Assembly (NCBI GenBank): GCA_947561395.2
Contig: OX387187.1
Location: forward strand, 20,007,829-20,071,828
DNA: 64,000 nucleotides
Source of the DNA: Buxus sempervirens
Taxonomy: Eukaryota; Streptophyta; Magnoliopsida; Buxales; Buxaceae
Reading direction: 5' to 3'
Shown: piece by piece, positions 11,101-21,922 of the stretch
How the letters are laid out: each line of letters starts with the position of its first letter
How positions within the stretch are numbered: position 1 is the stretch's first letter
Notes under the pieces: generated by a model
Databases searched by the model: none
What the model was told of the DNA's origin: nothing
The model's input: only the letters and a program-made list of their open reading frames with translations
Translations under genes and position numbers: made by a program

Positions 11101-12764
11101 TTAAACAAGATTCATCAATGTAAACATACTTAAATCATGCTCCTTTAGGTGTTAGACAAGTTACTGGTCCATGTTTACTTGCTTACTTATATTTCTATGT
11201 CTTGATTAAACTTCTTCAGATTAAATTACAAAATAATGCCCAAATTTCCTCATTAAGAACCTAAGGCATCCATTCTTGCCAACTTTGTTATTTAACTCTT
11301 TCAAGGCTAATTCAGGTCTATAGTGAAGTATATGAATAGGTTCTACACTCTAAATTCACATTTAATTGGGTCTAGTCCACCAATTCACCCAAATTGATCA
11401 TTTAAACACCTCCTTACATTCATCATTCCAAATTAATGGTCTTTAATCCAAATTCAATTCCATCACTTCCTACACCTCAAATTATCTTATATATAGATGT
11501 TACAATTATTAAATTGCTAGAAAAATCATTTAATATTAATTTGGGCTCAAATTCCAAGAATTTCTATATCTGTCAGTGGGAGCTTGACAAGGAGCTCAAG
11601 TGGCCTATTGGGAGCCTGCCCAATTTCAGGAATTTTTTGAGTTTTCAAATTATGAGTTTTTAAATATTTATTTGGGTTTCAATTGATTCTAATCCAATCA
11701 ATATCATTCTAAATCATCCCTTAAACACTCCTAACCTATTCTTATAAAAATTTTTGCGGATTTAAGCTTGTCTACAAAGATCAAACCTTTTCAAAACAAT
11801 TTTTTCTTAAACTTCTTCAAGAACACGGAAACTACTCGAAGAAACCTTCGAATCATCCCAATCTAATTTTAAATCAAATTAAAACATCAATTATCATCAA
11901 AAATCCACAAAAACATGCAATTCCTCCAGTTTTCAAGTAATTGCTGCTTGCCTCAATACGAAAATTCGCATTTCATGCAAGTATTCGGGATCTTCTCTTC
12001 CATTCTTCACCTTCTCAGCATTGTTCCCTTTCTTCTATTTCTTGTCTCATTTGTGTGATGCATCAAAACCCTACTCTTTATTTTCCACTCCTTTATATAA
12101 GCCTATAGCTACTATCTCTACAACCCTTCTAATTTTGGAATCCTTCTAATCCAATTTACTTCCCACTTTTCACAACTCTTTCTATTTTATTTCTGTTTCT
12201 ATTTCCTTGAACTCCTTTATAAAAGAAAGTCCTATTTTTACTAATTTTCGAAATATTTTAATGCCCTATTTTTAAATACTACCTAAAAACCTTATTAAGT
12301 TACCTATTTCACAAATTAAGGACCCTAATTAATCAAATTTACCAATAGGCCCTTTTTCCTTCTTTTAAACCTTAAATAATATCAATTAAACTCAAATCTG
12401 ACCCAATTTAATTGTAATTAAATTTTTTTTCAAATTTACTATCTTAATTTATTAATTGATACATTAAAATTACTAAAATGCCCTTTTCTTTTCCTAAATT
12501 GATTTTCTTTCTAAAATTCCCATTTTAATTCTTTGATTTGTAATATTGTTTATTTTTAATTCTCTAATTCTTTATTTTATTATTTCATTCATTTATTTAA
12601 ATTCTTATTTATTTATATTATTAATCTTCTAGATTTTCCTCTTTCCTTCCCAAATTTATTTATACCCCAATTTTCCTCTTCTTATTTTCGCCCTATTTAT
12701 TTTACAAAAATTCGGGGTTTTACAATTTTCATGTAATTTATTGCAACTATGTATAATATTCAAT

Positions 12765-13525
12765 TATAAAAAGGAGGATTGTTGCATGCTAATACACTAC
12801 CCTTTCTACATCCTGATGATAAACATCCAGCTTTATATGATATCAATAGAGTAATATTAGCAGAATTACCAAATATGCAAAGAGATCCAATGGCATACAA
12901 TGCATTGAAACAATTTATAATTCATGGACCATGAGAAAAACTTAAATCCAAATTCACCATTTATGATCAATGGTAAAAGCTCGAAGCATTGTTCCAAAGA
13001 ATTTTACAATGAAAAAGTGTGTATGAAAGTAGATTTCCACGTTACAAACAAAGAGATAACAGAAGAGCAACAATGAAGAGTAGTAAGAATTGGATAATAG
13101 AAGGTTATTTTAATAATATTGATCTAATTGTCAAATATTAATCTCACATAAATGTTGAATGTTGAAACTAATCAAGGTAAGTAAATTATTTGTTTAAATA
13201 TATCAATAAAGGTGAAGATAGGGCAACATTTGTTACTGTAGAAAATCTACCTACTGATAGATCAAATGGACATCAATTGGTTTGGGAGATCAATAAAATA
13301 AAAATATACTTGGATTGTCGTAATGTTTCAATATTTGAAGCTTCATGGAGGATTTTAAAATTTGATGTTCAATTTCAAGAACCAAGTTCTGAAAGATTGA
13401 CATTTCACCTCCCAGATGAACATACAATTATCCTTGAAGATGATGATAATTTAATGAATGTTTTGAATAGAATGAGCATTGGAAAAACCAATTTCATTGA
13501 ATGGATGCATGCAAACAATTTGTCA
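12765..13525 (+). pseudogene. Helitron replication-protein (Helitron-like N domain) remnant
   Basis: Broken frames resemble the Helitron_like_N region of plant Helitron RepHel proteins. First comes HANTLPFLHPDDKHPALYD with AELPNMQRDPMAYN and FIIHGP (about 12785-12935). Next is FKYINKGEDRAT (13191-13226), then IKIYLDCRNVSIFEASWRIL, ERLTFHLPDEHTIIL and EWMHANNLS (up to about 13520). Stops and lost segments separate the blocks, and neither the HUH nucleotidyl transferase nor the SF1 helicase core is present. The relic ends where a Tat/Ogre-like LTR begins near 13530. Confidence 0.75.
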
Positions 13526-13819
13526 AGGAACTCATTGTGTGTACGTCGGAACGCCGCACGGGCGAGGGGCACGGGAGCGCGCGTGCCTCCTAAAAGGGTA
13601 AAACGGGAAGGTTGGAGTTGCCACCGCCTGATGGAGTGCAGGCGGACACCTGGGTGCCCAAGCTTGTTTAATCTGGTCTGCGGCTTGAGATTCTAAGTAG
13701 GGTCTCGGTCCGGGGAAGTTCGTAGACACCCCAAATTGCACAGTAAAAATGATCAATAATCAGTAAAAATCACTATCTCCTTGGAAACCAGCACAAAATT
13801 TAAGAAAATGAGTTTTTTC

Positions 13820-13965
13820 CTTGTATCCGACAACTCAGGTCGGATACAAGCGTATTTCTTCGTATCTGATGGAAAATGCCGGATACAAGTAGCCCTTAAT
13901 GTATCTGGCAACATATGCCGGATACACATAGGCGCTAGTGTATCCGACCTAACATGTCGGATACA
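13820..13965. repeat. Palindrome array, GTATCCGAC words, upstream of TATA
   Basis: Unit 1 pairs CTTGTATCCGAC (13820-13831) with GTCGGATACAAG (13839-13850), a perfect 12-bp arm with a 7-base loop. Unit 2 (13861-13887) is decayed. Unit 3 pairs TGTATCTGGCA (13900-13910) with TGCCGGATACA (13916-13926), with one T-G mismatch. Unit 4 pairs TGTATCCGAC (13939-13948) with GTCGGATACA (13956-13965). Loops are 5-7 bases and unrelated in sequence. The array ends 165 bases before a TATAAATA box. Confidence 0.9.
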
Positions 13966-14130
13966 TTAGTTTTGCTCAAAATTAGGGTTTTCCGAGAGTT
14001 TTCACCTTTTATCATCATATCCCTCATTAAATGAGTGGAAATCTCGGAAATGGCCTTAGAGTTAAGGTTGGTGGGCTATGGACCTTATGTTGTGTCTACC
14101 ATCCCACCAACCCTAACCATAGCCTTTGCC

Positions 14131-14138
14131 TATAAATA
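14131..14138 (+). promoter_or_regulatory. TATA box of the Tat-like LTR
   Basis: TATAAATA within CTATAAATAGGAGGCTCC, followed by a pyrimidine- and purine-rich leader. Placement after the palindrome array suggests a U3 promoter. Start site not determinable here. Confidence 0.5.
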
Positions 14139-14923
14139 GGAGGCTCCTCCTTAAGCAAATGGCCAACAACTCTTGCCAAGAACTTTTGCCAAGAAGAGCT
14201 CCGAGTGAAGAGGGTAACCGCTGCGGAACTGCTTCCAGAACCCAGGTAAGCCTCAAACCTATCTTTAATTTTCTGTTTTTACATTCTAGATCTAAATCTC
14301 TTCTTCTACCTTTCTGTAGAATAAGGCCTTTGATATGTGTATGAAAACCCTTCCCCGGTTCAAAGTATCTCAAGACTCCCCCTAGCTGTAAAACCCCGAA
14401 TTTTCCTAAAATAAAGTAAATTAAATAAGCCTAAATATTGAGAAGTTAAGATTCAATTTAGGTAATTGAAGAATAAAGAGGAGAATTTTTGGAAAAAGAT
14501 TCAAAGGTTAAGTATGGAATTCCAAGGAAAGGGTATTTTAGTCATTTCCCAATTAGTCAAATTAAGATGTTGAGTAAGTAAATAATTATTAGACTTGAAA
14601 TATTTAACTAGACTTAATTTAGGTTAGGTTTGGATTTAAATAGCAAATTATTTCTTAAAAGTAGGAAAAAGGGTATATTGGTGATTATGGTTGATAAGGA
14701 GCCTTAAGTTTGAGGATAAAATGTAGCTTTAGGGTGTTTTAGTAATATTTTAAAATAAGAAATTTAATTAGCACGAAAATAAATTAAAATTTATCCTTCT
14801 CTTGTATAAGATACTTAAAAGAGGAATTAGAATGAGGGTTAAGATGGGGAGGTTTCCAATTAAGAGTGAGAAGTCTATTTAGAAGGTTTCCTAAACCTAG
14901 TAGGATTTCAAATTAAGAGAGCT

Positions 14924-14931
14924 TATAAAAG
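14924..14931 (+). promoter_or_regulatory. TATA box of the solo LTR
   Basis: TATAAAAG in GCTTATAAAAGGGG. The equivalent box occurs in the copies at 30249 and 53775, and on the minus strand at 12091 and 966. Confidence 0.55.
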
Positions 14932-16000
14932 GGGAGGTCTAGGAAAGGTTTAGGGTTTTTAGCAAGTCAAAAATAAGGAGGAAAGAAAGGAAAATTCGTG
15001 CTTGAGCTTGGGAGAAGAATAAAGGAAAGAAGAGAAGAGAGAAAAGAGAGGGAAGAAAGGAAAAAGGGAGGTGTTGCAGAGGTCCAACCAGCAGACTTTG
15101 AGCAACGATCCCCGGAGATCTAGTCGTTGGATCGTCATGAAATTTGGAAGTTATGCTCTATACATGCGATAATTTAATCTGAACGGTGGAGATTGGATTT
15201 GGATGAGTCTAAGGTGGTGCGAATTAACCCAGAAGTTGGTGGACAATCAAATTTTGGAAGAAAAATGAGTTGCAGAGATGGCTAACTAGCCAACTTCGAA
15301 CGGTGAGATAGAAAGATCCAACAGTTGGAATGGGCTGAAATTTTAGGGTTTTGTTCTACTCATGGAGGACGTCAAACTGAACGGTGGAGATCTAAATTTG
15401 AGAAGTTTAGAGGGGTCATGTCGAGCTCCAAAAAAAGGGCACCAAAGATGTTATGAAAAATCTGGGTTCATCAAAAAGGCAAGTAGCAAACACTTGAAAC
15501 TGGAGGAATTGCATATTTTCTTGTGTTTTGATGATTGATCGTATTGGTTCTTAAATTGGATTTCATTGGAAAAGTTAGATGTTTATAAAGTTTCGATTTG
15601 GTGATTTGAATCTCTTTTTAAGAATCAAGAAAAATGTTGTTCATGGGTGGGTTGAATTAGAAAGAAACCCTAGTTAAATTTTAATTACCAATATGTGAGT
15701 AGCATTGTTTTAAAACCGAGGATTTGAGTTTATTCATAATTTTTATCCTGATGCATGAGTAATGTTTATTCGTGAGTTATTCTAAGACATGAGTGATTTA
15801 CTAAGTTTCTGGAAGAATTTCGTTCGTCGAGCATGAGAGGATTATAACTGAATGAATGATAAATAGTAATATGTTTAGATTAAATTCAAAACTAGTTTGG
15901 ATGTATTCTGGGGATATTAGGAGACCACTGGAATAGTTACAGACCAAAAAAAGATCGGCCAGAGTTGGAGATCTGAAAATAACAGAGACTCGAAAAACAC

Positions 16001-16270
16001 AGTGAGCATCCGCCCACTTGGCGCTCACTTGGCGCCCACTTCGGGTAATGAGCGTGAGAGATATTCTCACTATGCGCCGAGCTTGCGCCCACTTGGCGCC
16101 GAGCTCGCGCTCACTTAAATAGTATGCGCGCATCTCGCGCCAAGTTCACGCTCATTTCCCGCTCACTTCCCGCCCACTTCGCGCCCACTTGATATCGAGT
16201 AGGCGCATACCCCAATTTTAACCCTATAACTATCCGCCGACCTTGCGCTCAGTTCAAGAGGTGAGCGCAT
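16001..16270. repeat. GC-rich word block (GCGCCCACTTG / GCGCTCACTT)
   Basis: At least ten degenerate copies of an about 10-11 bp word (CGCCCACTTG, CGCTCACTTG, CGCCCACTTC, CGCCGAGCTTG and similar) stand out from AT-rich surroundings. Other LTR copies have a block of different words (CGCTCGAGCG, GCGCGAACGTTG) at the same relative place. Confidence 0.8.
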
Positions 16271-16880
16271 GATCAAGTAAACTTGCCGAATTGAATTTTT
16301 GACTAAACCAAGTGGTGTTTGATGATTTGAGGGTTAAACCACTTAACCAATCACTTGTTTTGGGACTTTGGAACCTATATTACATATTCAATTAATAGAG
16401 AAAAATTTAGTGGAAATTCTTAAAGGCTCCCAAGGTTAAGTTTAGGTTATTTGTAAGTGATGTACTGGGTACCAAAACACTAGGAGTTCCTAGTTAGTTT
16501 CCTCTTTGTTTTTATACACTGTTTTGATTGAGAAATTATTAAAGTCTGGTTTCACTTGTTTGGAAAATTTTGAATGTATTGTAAAGATTTTCTTGGTATG
16601 AATAACTGAGTTTTATTTCCAAATGGCATGTGTTCCGAAATTGGGAAAATACTGGAAGTACTTAAGGTACTGTTTGGTCCAGAGGGACAGGTGGTGAACT
16701 GTGATGTGTTATACAGGATGTGGAATGTATTGTTTTATTTTGATGTTGGAATTGAGATTATACAACGATTTACTGTTTTGGTTTAGCTTGTCCTGGATCC
16801 ATGTCTAAGCTTAGTAATGTGATGGTATTGTTTATTGATGTAATTGCATGGCCTTGTGTGTTGCCATGACCGGTGTAAAG

Positions 16881-17003
16881 CAGCCAGAAACCCTGAGTAG
16901 GCTTGGTTGTCAATGCAGAAACCCGGGGAGTAGGCCTGCATTGGATGACGAAACCCTGAGTAGGCCGTCATTTCAAAGTGTCTGAAACCCTGAGTAGGCT
17001 GGA
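16881..17003. repeat. Hairpin units with constant loop AAACCCTGAGTAGGC
   Basis: Four copies of a loop near GAAACCCTGAGTAGGC. Two have perfect but different stems: CAATGCAG (16911-16918) with CTGCATTG (16936-16943), and ATGACG (16945-16950) with CGTCAT (16966-16971). The first copy has a weak CCA/TGG stem and the last copy has decayed arms. Stem sequences are unrelated, but pairing is preserved. Confidence 0.85.
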
Positions 17004-17546
17004 ACTGTGTACATGGAGGTGTGGAGTGTCTACTTGGCATGTCAATTAATCAATTCAAATAATAGTCATGACATTGACCATTCGATGTTTTATCGGTATT
17101 GTTATTGAGATATGTTTTGATAATATTAATGGGATTGGAATTAAACTTTGGAATTATCCTTGTTGATGTTGCCGTTGGTTTAATCGTACACCTCATGACT
17201 TATTTTATATAAACATGGACTGATTTCATGCATGCACCTTGCTACTTGTTGAGATTTATTCTCACTCCGGTTTCTCCCATTTTTCAGGTACTCTTGGTGA
17301 GGACGTCAAGTTGTGGGCTAGTTGTAACTGGGTAGTCTATATAGATGTAGGATTGCTCATATAATTGAAATCCTTTTATATTATAAATGTTGATTAAGAA
17401 AGATTTTTGAATTCAAGTTTCTGCTTTTACTCTGATTATAAAGTTAGAAAAAGTTTTAAATTATTCCACATTTTAGTTGCATTTGTCGCTTATCATAACA
17501 CCTCGGGTTTTGGGAATTGGACCCGGAACCGGGGCGTTACACTAGC

Positions 17547-19127
17547 CGTAAAACGTGAAGGCGGGATCTAGGAGAAACGAGACTGGGGATTGACCCTAGT
17601 GCTAGAACCTCTTTTGAATAAGCCTTCTGAATTTGTGAAGACCGTTTCATATTCAAAGTACCCCAAGATTATCTTGAAGAACCGTGTTTAACGGGGAGAG
17701 AGAACTAAGGGAAACAATAATGGAACGGAACCCTAGGTTGTTTTTAGAACCCTATTTTGATTGATATGAATGCATAATATCTTTGCTATGTTGTTGGGAT
17801 GATTTTTACACCTACACATACATGGTACGTGATTTTGGCGGGATAGGCTCATATTTCGGGTTTATTGCATTTATTGTAATAAATATGAAATAAATAGCCC
17901 CAAGCAATTCTGGAATGTCTTTAAATGATTTTCAAGTGATTTTGATTTATCTTGCACGGATCACACACCTCTTGTCACTGTTTTGAATTGATTTTCTCCA
18001 AATATGGCTTAACTTGACAGCAACTGTACCGCAACTTCGGACACTCATAACTTCATCATCCGGATGAATTTTGGAGTGATTTCAGAACCATGGGAAAGGT
18101 GAGGCTATCTAGTTTATGCCTACCAAATTTCATTAATTTCTATCAAGCAGATTTTTGACACCATTCAGTCGAAGTTGATAGGTCAGTTCAGGTCAAACTG
18201 TTGAACCTATCACTTCGAATGGGCGCCATCTGCTTGTTTTAAATCCGATTCGAGTGATTTTTGTTTTTGGGCACTCCTTTATGAGTCTATTTTCAAATCC
18301 AGTTGGTTTCATAATTTTTTAACTCCATTTGTGTTGTTGGTAACAGATTTACTCAGAACTGCGCAACAATACTTTTCTGGGTAAATCTGTGATCTTCGGG
18401 GCCTGTTCGGGAGACCACCCAAGGCACATCCGAATGAATTTTTGTATGAGGCTAGTTTCATTCGAAAAATGACAATACAGACTTCAATCACACCAAATTT
18501 TATGAATTTATATGGAGCCGATTTTTCTAGGTGATTTTCCAAACTCGCCTATTTGCCACTTTTAATTATCTCCAGCAGCAATTTTAAAGGAGGCATAACT
18601 CCTAGGATTTCAACCGGATTCAATCGAAATTTTGCATGAGTCTCTTATTTATTATAATCTTTCAAATTGATTTGGTTTGATTCAATTTAAAATTGGATTT
18701 GAATGATTTCAAGACAAATGGCATTATCTTTTACCGAATTTTCCAGATTTGACTCAACTTGGTTTTGTGCAATCTTTGCTTTGATTTCCATTTATTGTTG
18801 ATATTCCAGAAATGATATTGACATAAAAGAGGATCTAGAATCCATTTGGATCTTCATGTGAAGATATCATACATTTATCATTTTTCAAGGTTTTTAATGA
18901 TTTTTAGCAAGCTTTCTTATCTTTTTTTGCATGAACAAACACTTGGTAACCACCTTGTGTGGGTGAATGAGGTGCCTAACACCTTCCCCTGTTCATAATC
19001 TAATCCCCTTACCCATCTCTAGATTTGATTTTCAAGTAGAGTTATTTTTACTCTAGAATTGGCCTTTTATCTCTTTTGATTATTTTTGAATCTTTTGGTG
19101 TCCATTCACACTCGAAAATCTGAATGG
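17547..19127 (+). other. Right part of the split Tat-like LTR
   Basis: This continues after the second CTAGC of the inserted solo LTR. It holds phrases such as ACTCATAACTTCATCATCCGG and the GGTGCCTAACACCTTCCCC motif, and no open coding region of note. It runs into the primer site at 19128. Confidence 0.5.
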
Positions 19128-19145
19128 TGGCGACTCTCCCATTTC
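19128..19145 (+). other. Candidate primer-binding site, tRNA-Arg type
   Basis: TGGCGACTCT begins here and matches the start expected for a site complementary to a plant tRNA-Arg 3' end, as in Ogre/Tat elements. Pairing beyond about ten bases is doubtful. It marks the end of the 5' LTR of the Tat-like element. Confidence 0.45.
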
Positions 19146-19640
19146 CTGTTGAGCCTGTGTGTTGACGGAGGGGAATCATCCTGGTGATTTTTTCCATGTC
19201 TCACACACCCCGGTCCACCCCGTCGGTTGACGGGTCCCATGGGTTTCCTGGTTACGAGTCAACTCAATTCTCACTCACCCACCTCCTAAGTCAGCATGCA
19301 CACTTGGTTAAGTCTGGTGGGACCACCTAAGTGGTATGGGTCCCTTTATTTGATTTTATCTTCGTTTTATTAAGTGATCTTGGTCTGCTTGTGTGGGCCC
19401 TGTTGGAAGGCCCACAAGTGTATCCAACTGGACCGGATGGGTCTGGGTTTCTGGGTTTCCAAATGGGGTTCAGCAAATGTGTGGGCCCCTGTGTGGGCCC
19501 ACAGTGGTGCAGGGGGATGGGGAAAACCCCATTCTGGTCTCCTTTTTGAGTTTATGGAGTTCAAGCAAAAGGGGGAGAAGGCCTAGGGTTTTGCCTCTCC
19601 CCTCTTGGGATCTTTTCTAGCAGCAGAATAGGGACTTAAG
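19146..19640. other. Short remnant after the primer site, no gag recognised
   Basis: Moderately GC-rich sequence with GTGGGCCC repeats around 19393 and 19480-19500. It could be untranslated leader of the Tat-like element. No conserved protein was seen. Confidence 0.35.
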
Positions 19641-20575
19641 TATCCCTATTTCGGTTCCTCAATCCTCACACACCAGCAAACAAACATGACAAAAAGAAGT
19701 CAAGCAACTAAGCCTAGCATACATACTTTTAAACCATGACAAATGCGTGCATCTTTACGGATTTTGCGCATGAAACATAAAGCATGTGTGAGTGAGCATA
19801 CTTAGTGCATGTGCAAGTGTTAGAAGGAAAAACATGCATGTCATCTACAAGTGACTAGATGGTACTAACATGGAGACATACACATGTGATCTAAACTAAA
19901 CATGCCAAGAAAACCTATCAATACTTTCATGCTCCCACAACACATGATCACATGAACAAGGCTATTCAAAGAAGGGAAAGAGAGGGGGATTAATGTGGGA
20001 TACAAAAGATGAGCACACAAAGGGGGAAAACTCTCCCATTTGAATGGAGCGAATCACTTAGCAAAATAGTACACTAAAGGCCATTAAATCATGCATCAAT
20101 GGGACCTCTCCCTCCCTTGAAGCCATTCGTATGCTTCCCCTTACCATGGGATTTCCTCATTCCAAAGTGAGTGAGAAAAGTGAATAAAGAAGATATTAAT
20201 ATACTGGAAAGGAAGAGAAAAACATGCTGAAGATGGAAGACACTATGACATATTCAAAACATGCTCATTCCCATTTATGTTGAACAAAACAGCATGGAGA
20301 TCATTACCTTAGGGTTTACAAACCTTGGAGCGTGGTGTATGGCCCTCCTTGAAGCAAGGAAGTAGCTGGAGCAGCACCTTCCCACACCGGCAGCAGCTTC
20401 CTCTCTCTCAAGTCTTCAAGTGATGGAGATGAAGGAATAAGCTGAATGGAGAGATTTTTTGTAGGTTTAAAGACTTCAAAATGGAAGAAAAGGGGAGTTC
20501 CGAGGTTCAGGCAGCAAGGGAGAGTGAGAAGGATCAGTGGAAAATGGCCATCCTTTGTCTACTGTTCGGATTTGC

Positions 20576-20583
20576 CTTTTATA
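20576..20583 (-). promoter_or_regulatory. TATA box of the reverse Tat-like LTR
   Basis: TATAAAAG on the minus strand in TCTATAAAAGGC. It is followed 150-200 bases downstream by a GA-rich leader. Confidence 0.45.
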
Positions 20584-20596
20584 GAACACAGAGACA

Positions 20597-20842
20597 AAAC
20601 CGCACACTCAATGCGGTTTGGTCGAAACCGCACATGAAATGCGGTTTGGTCGAAACTGCAAGTTATGTGCGGTTTGGACGCGTCTTTTCAGCATTAAATA
20701 GGGGGACAAATTGGTCAGGCACATGCACAGACTGATGCGAAATGTAACTGCACTACAAGTGCGGTTACTTTTCGTGCACCGCTTGCCCTGATTGGCTCGC
20801 GCGAACGGTGGCCGAAAAAATCAACCGCACACTATATGCGGT
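20597..20842. repeat. Palindrome array, AAACCGCA words, upstream of TATA
   Basis: Units are AAACCGCA/TGCGGTTT (20597-20604 with 20612-20619), the same pair at 20625-20632 with 20640-20647, AAACTGCA/TGCGGTTT (20653-20660 with 20668-20675), GTAACTGCAC/GTGCGGTTAC (20744-20753 with 20759-20768) and ACCGCA/TGCGGT (20824-20829 with 20837-20842). Loops are 5-7 bases. GGTCG joins the first three. The array lies 14-267 bases upstream of the minus-strand TATA box. Confidence 0.9.
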
Positions 20843-21290
20843 CACGAATTTCTCCCCCCATTATGATTGAGTTGATGGCTGAGGTGACTCAGCTGCCCAC
20901 TCGGACGAATTAGACTCATCGATTTTTTATTATTTCTCATTTATCTTAATTAGTTTAATTAAGACATTTTAAACTTTAACTAATTTGCCCCTGAGACTGT
21001 TTTGCTCATATCTTCTCCATCCGAGCCTTGATTCCTGCAAACTTAATTGCGTTGAAACCGTGTCGGGATTCTCTACTCATTGGGATAGGTATGGAAATTA
21101 ATTTGGACTCGGGCTAAAAGTCACCTTTTGCTCCTTAGGGTTTTAGCCTGTCTTTTAGGGTCTTTATTTCTTTCTGCCTTTTAAGAGGAGTGCAAAAATG
21201 AAGTGCTTACTCTCACTTATGCTAATTTTTCTACAAAATAGGTTTGAAACAAAAAAAGACAAGACATAGACAAAACAAAGTCAGGAAAAT

Positions 21291-21734
21291 CCATAGGAGG
21301 AATCTATTATGCTCATTCAACTTCTAATGAATAATTTTATCTTTGGCTTCTATTAAACATTGTAAAAGGTGTACAAAGTTACGAAAATATCAAAACATTT
21401 ATACCATTTCTATTTAACTTATATTCTTTGTTTTTGTTTCATTTTCGTGGCATTTTCAAAACTAAATCATGCGACTAATCCTTTGAGACCTTTCTAGAAA
21501 TTTACAGTTAAAATTGGCTGAGGTTGATTTTATAATAAAAATCATGGATCCGAGGACTGCCGTTAGGAGCCTCTGGACTTTAGCGGACTTTAGCGGTTTG
21601 ACAGTGTCCTAGGAATCGTAGCTTGTAACTCAATGACTGGAAAATTATCAGACCATTTACAGATGCTATTGCTCATAGATTCCCTGAACAAGTGGAAAAT
21701 TTCTAGGCAATATGGTTCATTTATCTGGGAAGTC
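21291..21734. other. Spacer between the EDR2-type gene end and the reverse LTR
   Basis: AT-rich sequence without a recognised gene. It contains a short direct repeat (GGACTTTAGC twice near 21576-21595). Confidence 0.4.
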
Positions 21735-21740
21735 TTTATT
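21735..21740 (-). terminator. Candidate polyadenylation signal of the EDR2-type gene
   Basis: AATAAA on the minus strand, about 180 bases after the stop codon. It is a reasonable 3'-UTR length, but plant signals are degenerate, so this is tentative. Confidence 0.35.
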
Positions 21741-21922
21741 CAAATGTTGTATTAAAATCAAAATGCAACACTTTGTTCTATGAATTTCCAAGCCTGCTAA
21801 TGAAGTTTTAACCAGACACTACATAAATGCTTCCCACATCAATTGGAACTATTTTGCAACTTATACATCTGAATGGAAAATTGGGAGGGGAAAAAAAGCC
21901 CCAAGAACAAATTTAGAAATGG

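Larger units (their letters stand above)
7597..12724 (-). mobile_element. Reverse LTR in two pieces (7597-7864 and about 11100-12724), split by a forward LTR
   Basis: The left piece begins TGTAACAACCCAAAACCAGG, the reverse complement of a family 3' end. The right piece ends AAATTCGGGGTTTTACA at 12724, the reverse complement of the family 5' end. In the right piece, read on the minus strand, there is a TATATAAAG box (12091-12099) and a donor-like site with GC instead of GT (GAG|GCAAGCAGC, 11950). The sequence next to the donor closely matches the same region of the copy at 14387-17541 (both contain TGGAGGAATTGCAT). The flanking 5-mers (AAGAG and ATTTT) do not match, so the two pieces may come from different insertions. 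Confidence 0.5.
15479..17287 (+). other. Putative LTR-internal intron (GC-AG)
   Basis: Donor-like AAG|GCAAGTAGC and acceptor-like TTTTTCAG|GTACT bracket the GC block and the hairpins. In the sister copies the same positions read AGGAG|GTAAGTAG and TTTTGTTTTCAG|ATACT. This is inferred from conserved motifs; no transcript evidence is available here. Confidence 0.45.
14387..17541 (+). mobile_element. Solo LTR, 3155 bp, target duplication CTAGC
   Basis: Starts TGTAAAACCCCGAATTTTCC and ends GGAACCGGGGCGTTACA. Identical 5-mers CTAGC flank it at 14382-14386 and 17542-17546, the signature of LTR-retrotransposon integration. Internal order is as follows: TATAAAAG at 14924-14931; donor-like AAG|GCAAGTAGC at 15479; GC block with GCGCCCACTTG words at 16001-16270; hairpins at 16911-16971; and an acceptor-like CCCATTTTTCAG ending at 17287. 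There is no primer site, polypurine tract or pol, so this is a solo LTR. It lies inside the Tat-like LTR, so it is the younger insertion. Confidence 0.88.
13536..19127 (+). mobile_element. Tat/Ogre-like Ty3/gypsy LTR region, split by a solo LTR
   Basis: The right part contains GTGCCTAACACCTTCCCC (18971 onward), and GAATGGTGGCGACTCTCCC near 19120-19140, phrases found in Tat/Ogre LTR ends. It lies directly before a tRNA-Arg-type primer site. The left part has a palindrome array (13820-13965), a TATAAATA box (14131-14138) and a leader. A solo LTR (14387-17541) is inserted, with its CTAGC duplication at both junctions. The exact start is uncertain: TGTGTACGTCGG near 13536 or GTAGACACCCC near 13723. 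No gag-pol is recognisable downstream. Confidence 0.55.
19640..21290 (-). mobile_element. Reverse Tat/Ogre-like LTR (approximate limits)
   Basis: On the minus strand this reads as a long LTR. It has a 5' region near 21240-21290, a palindrome array (20842-20597), a TATAAAAG box (20583-20576) and a purine-rich leader with AGAGAGAGGAAGCTGC (about 20412-20395). The layout repeats that of the forward Tat-like LTR at 13536, but the palindrome words differ. Termini and target duplication could not be fixed. Confidence 0.45.

Noticed and set aside
4344..12724. One single LTR element spanning both reverse termini
   Set aside because: The flanking 5-mers CATTA and ATTTT disagree, and forward termini at 6029 and 7865 lie inside, so several insertions are more likely.
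19331..19620. Overlapping small frames in both strands near 19400
   Set aside because: Moderately GC-rich sequence gives chance open frames; nothing recognisable and no conserved start.
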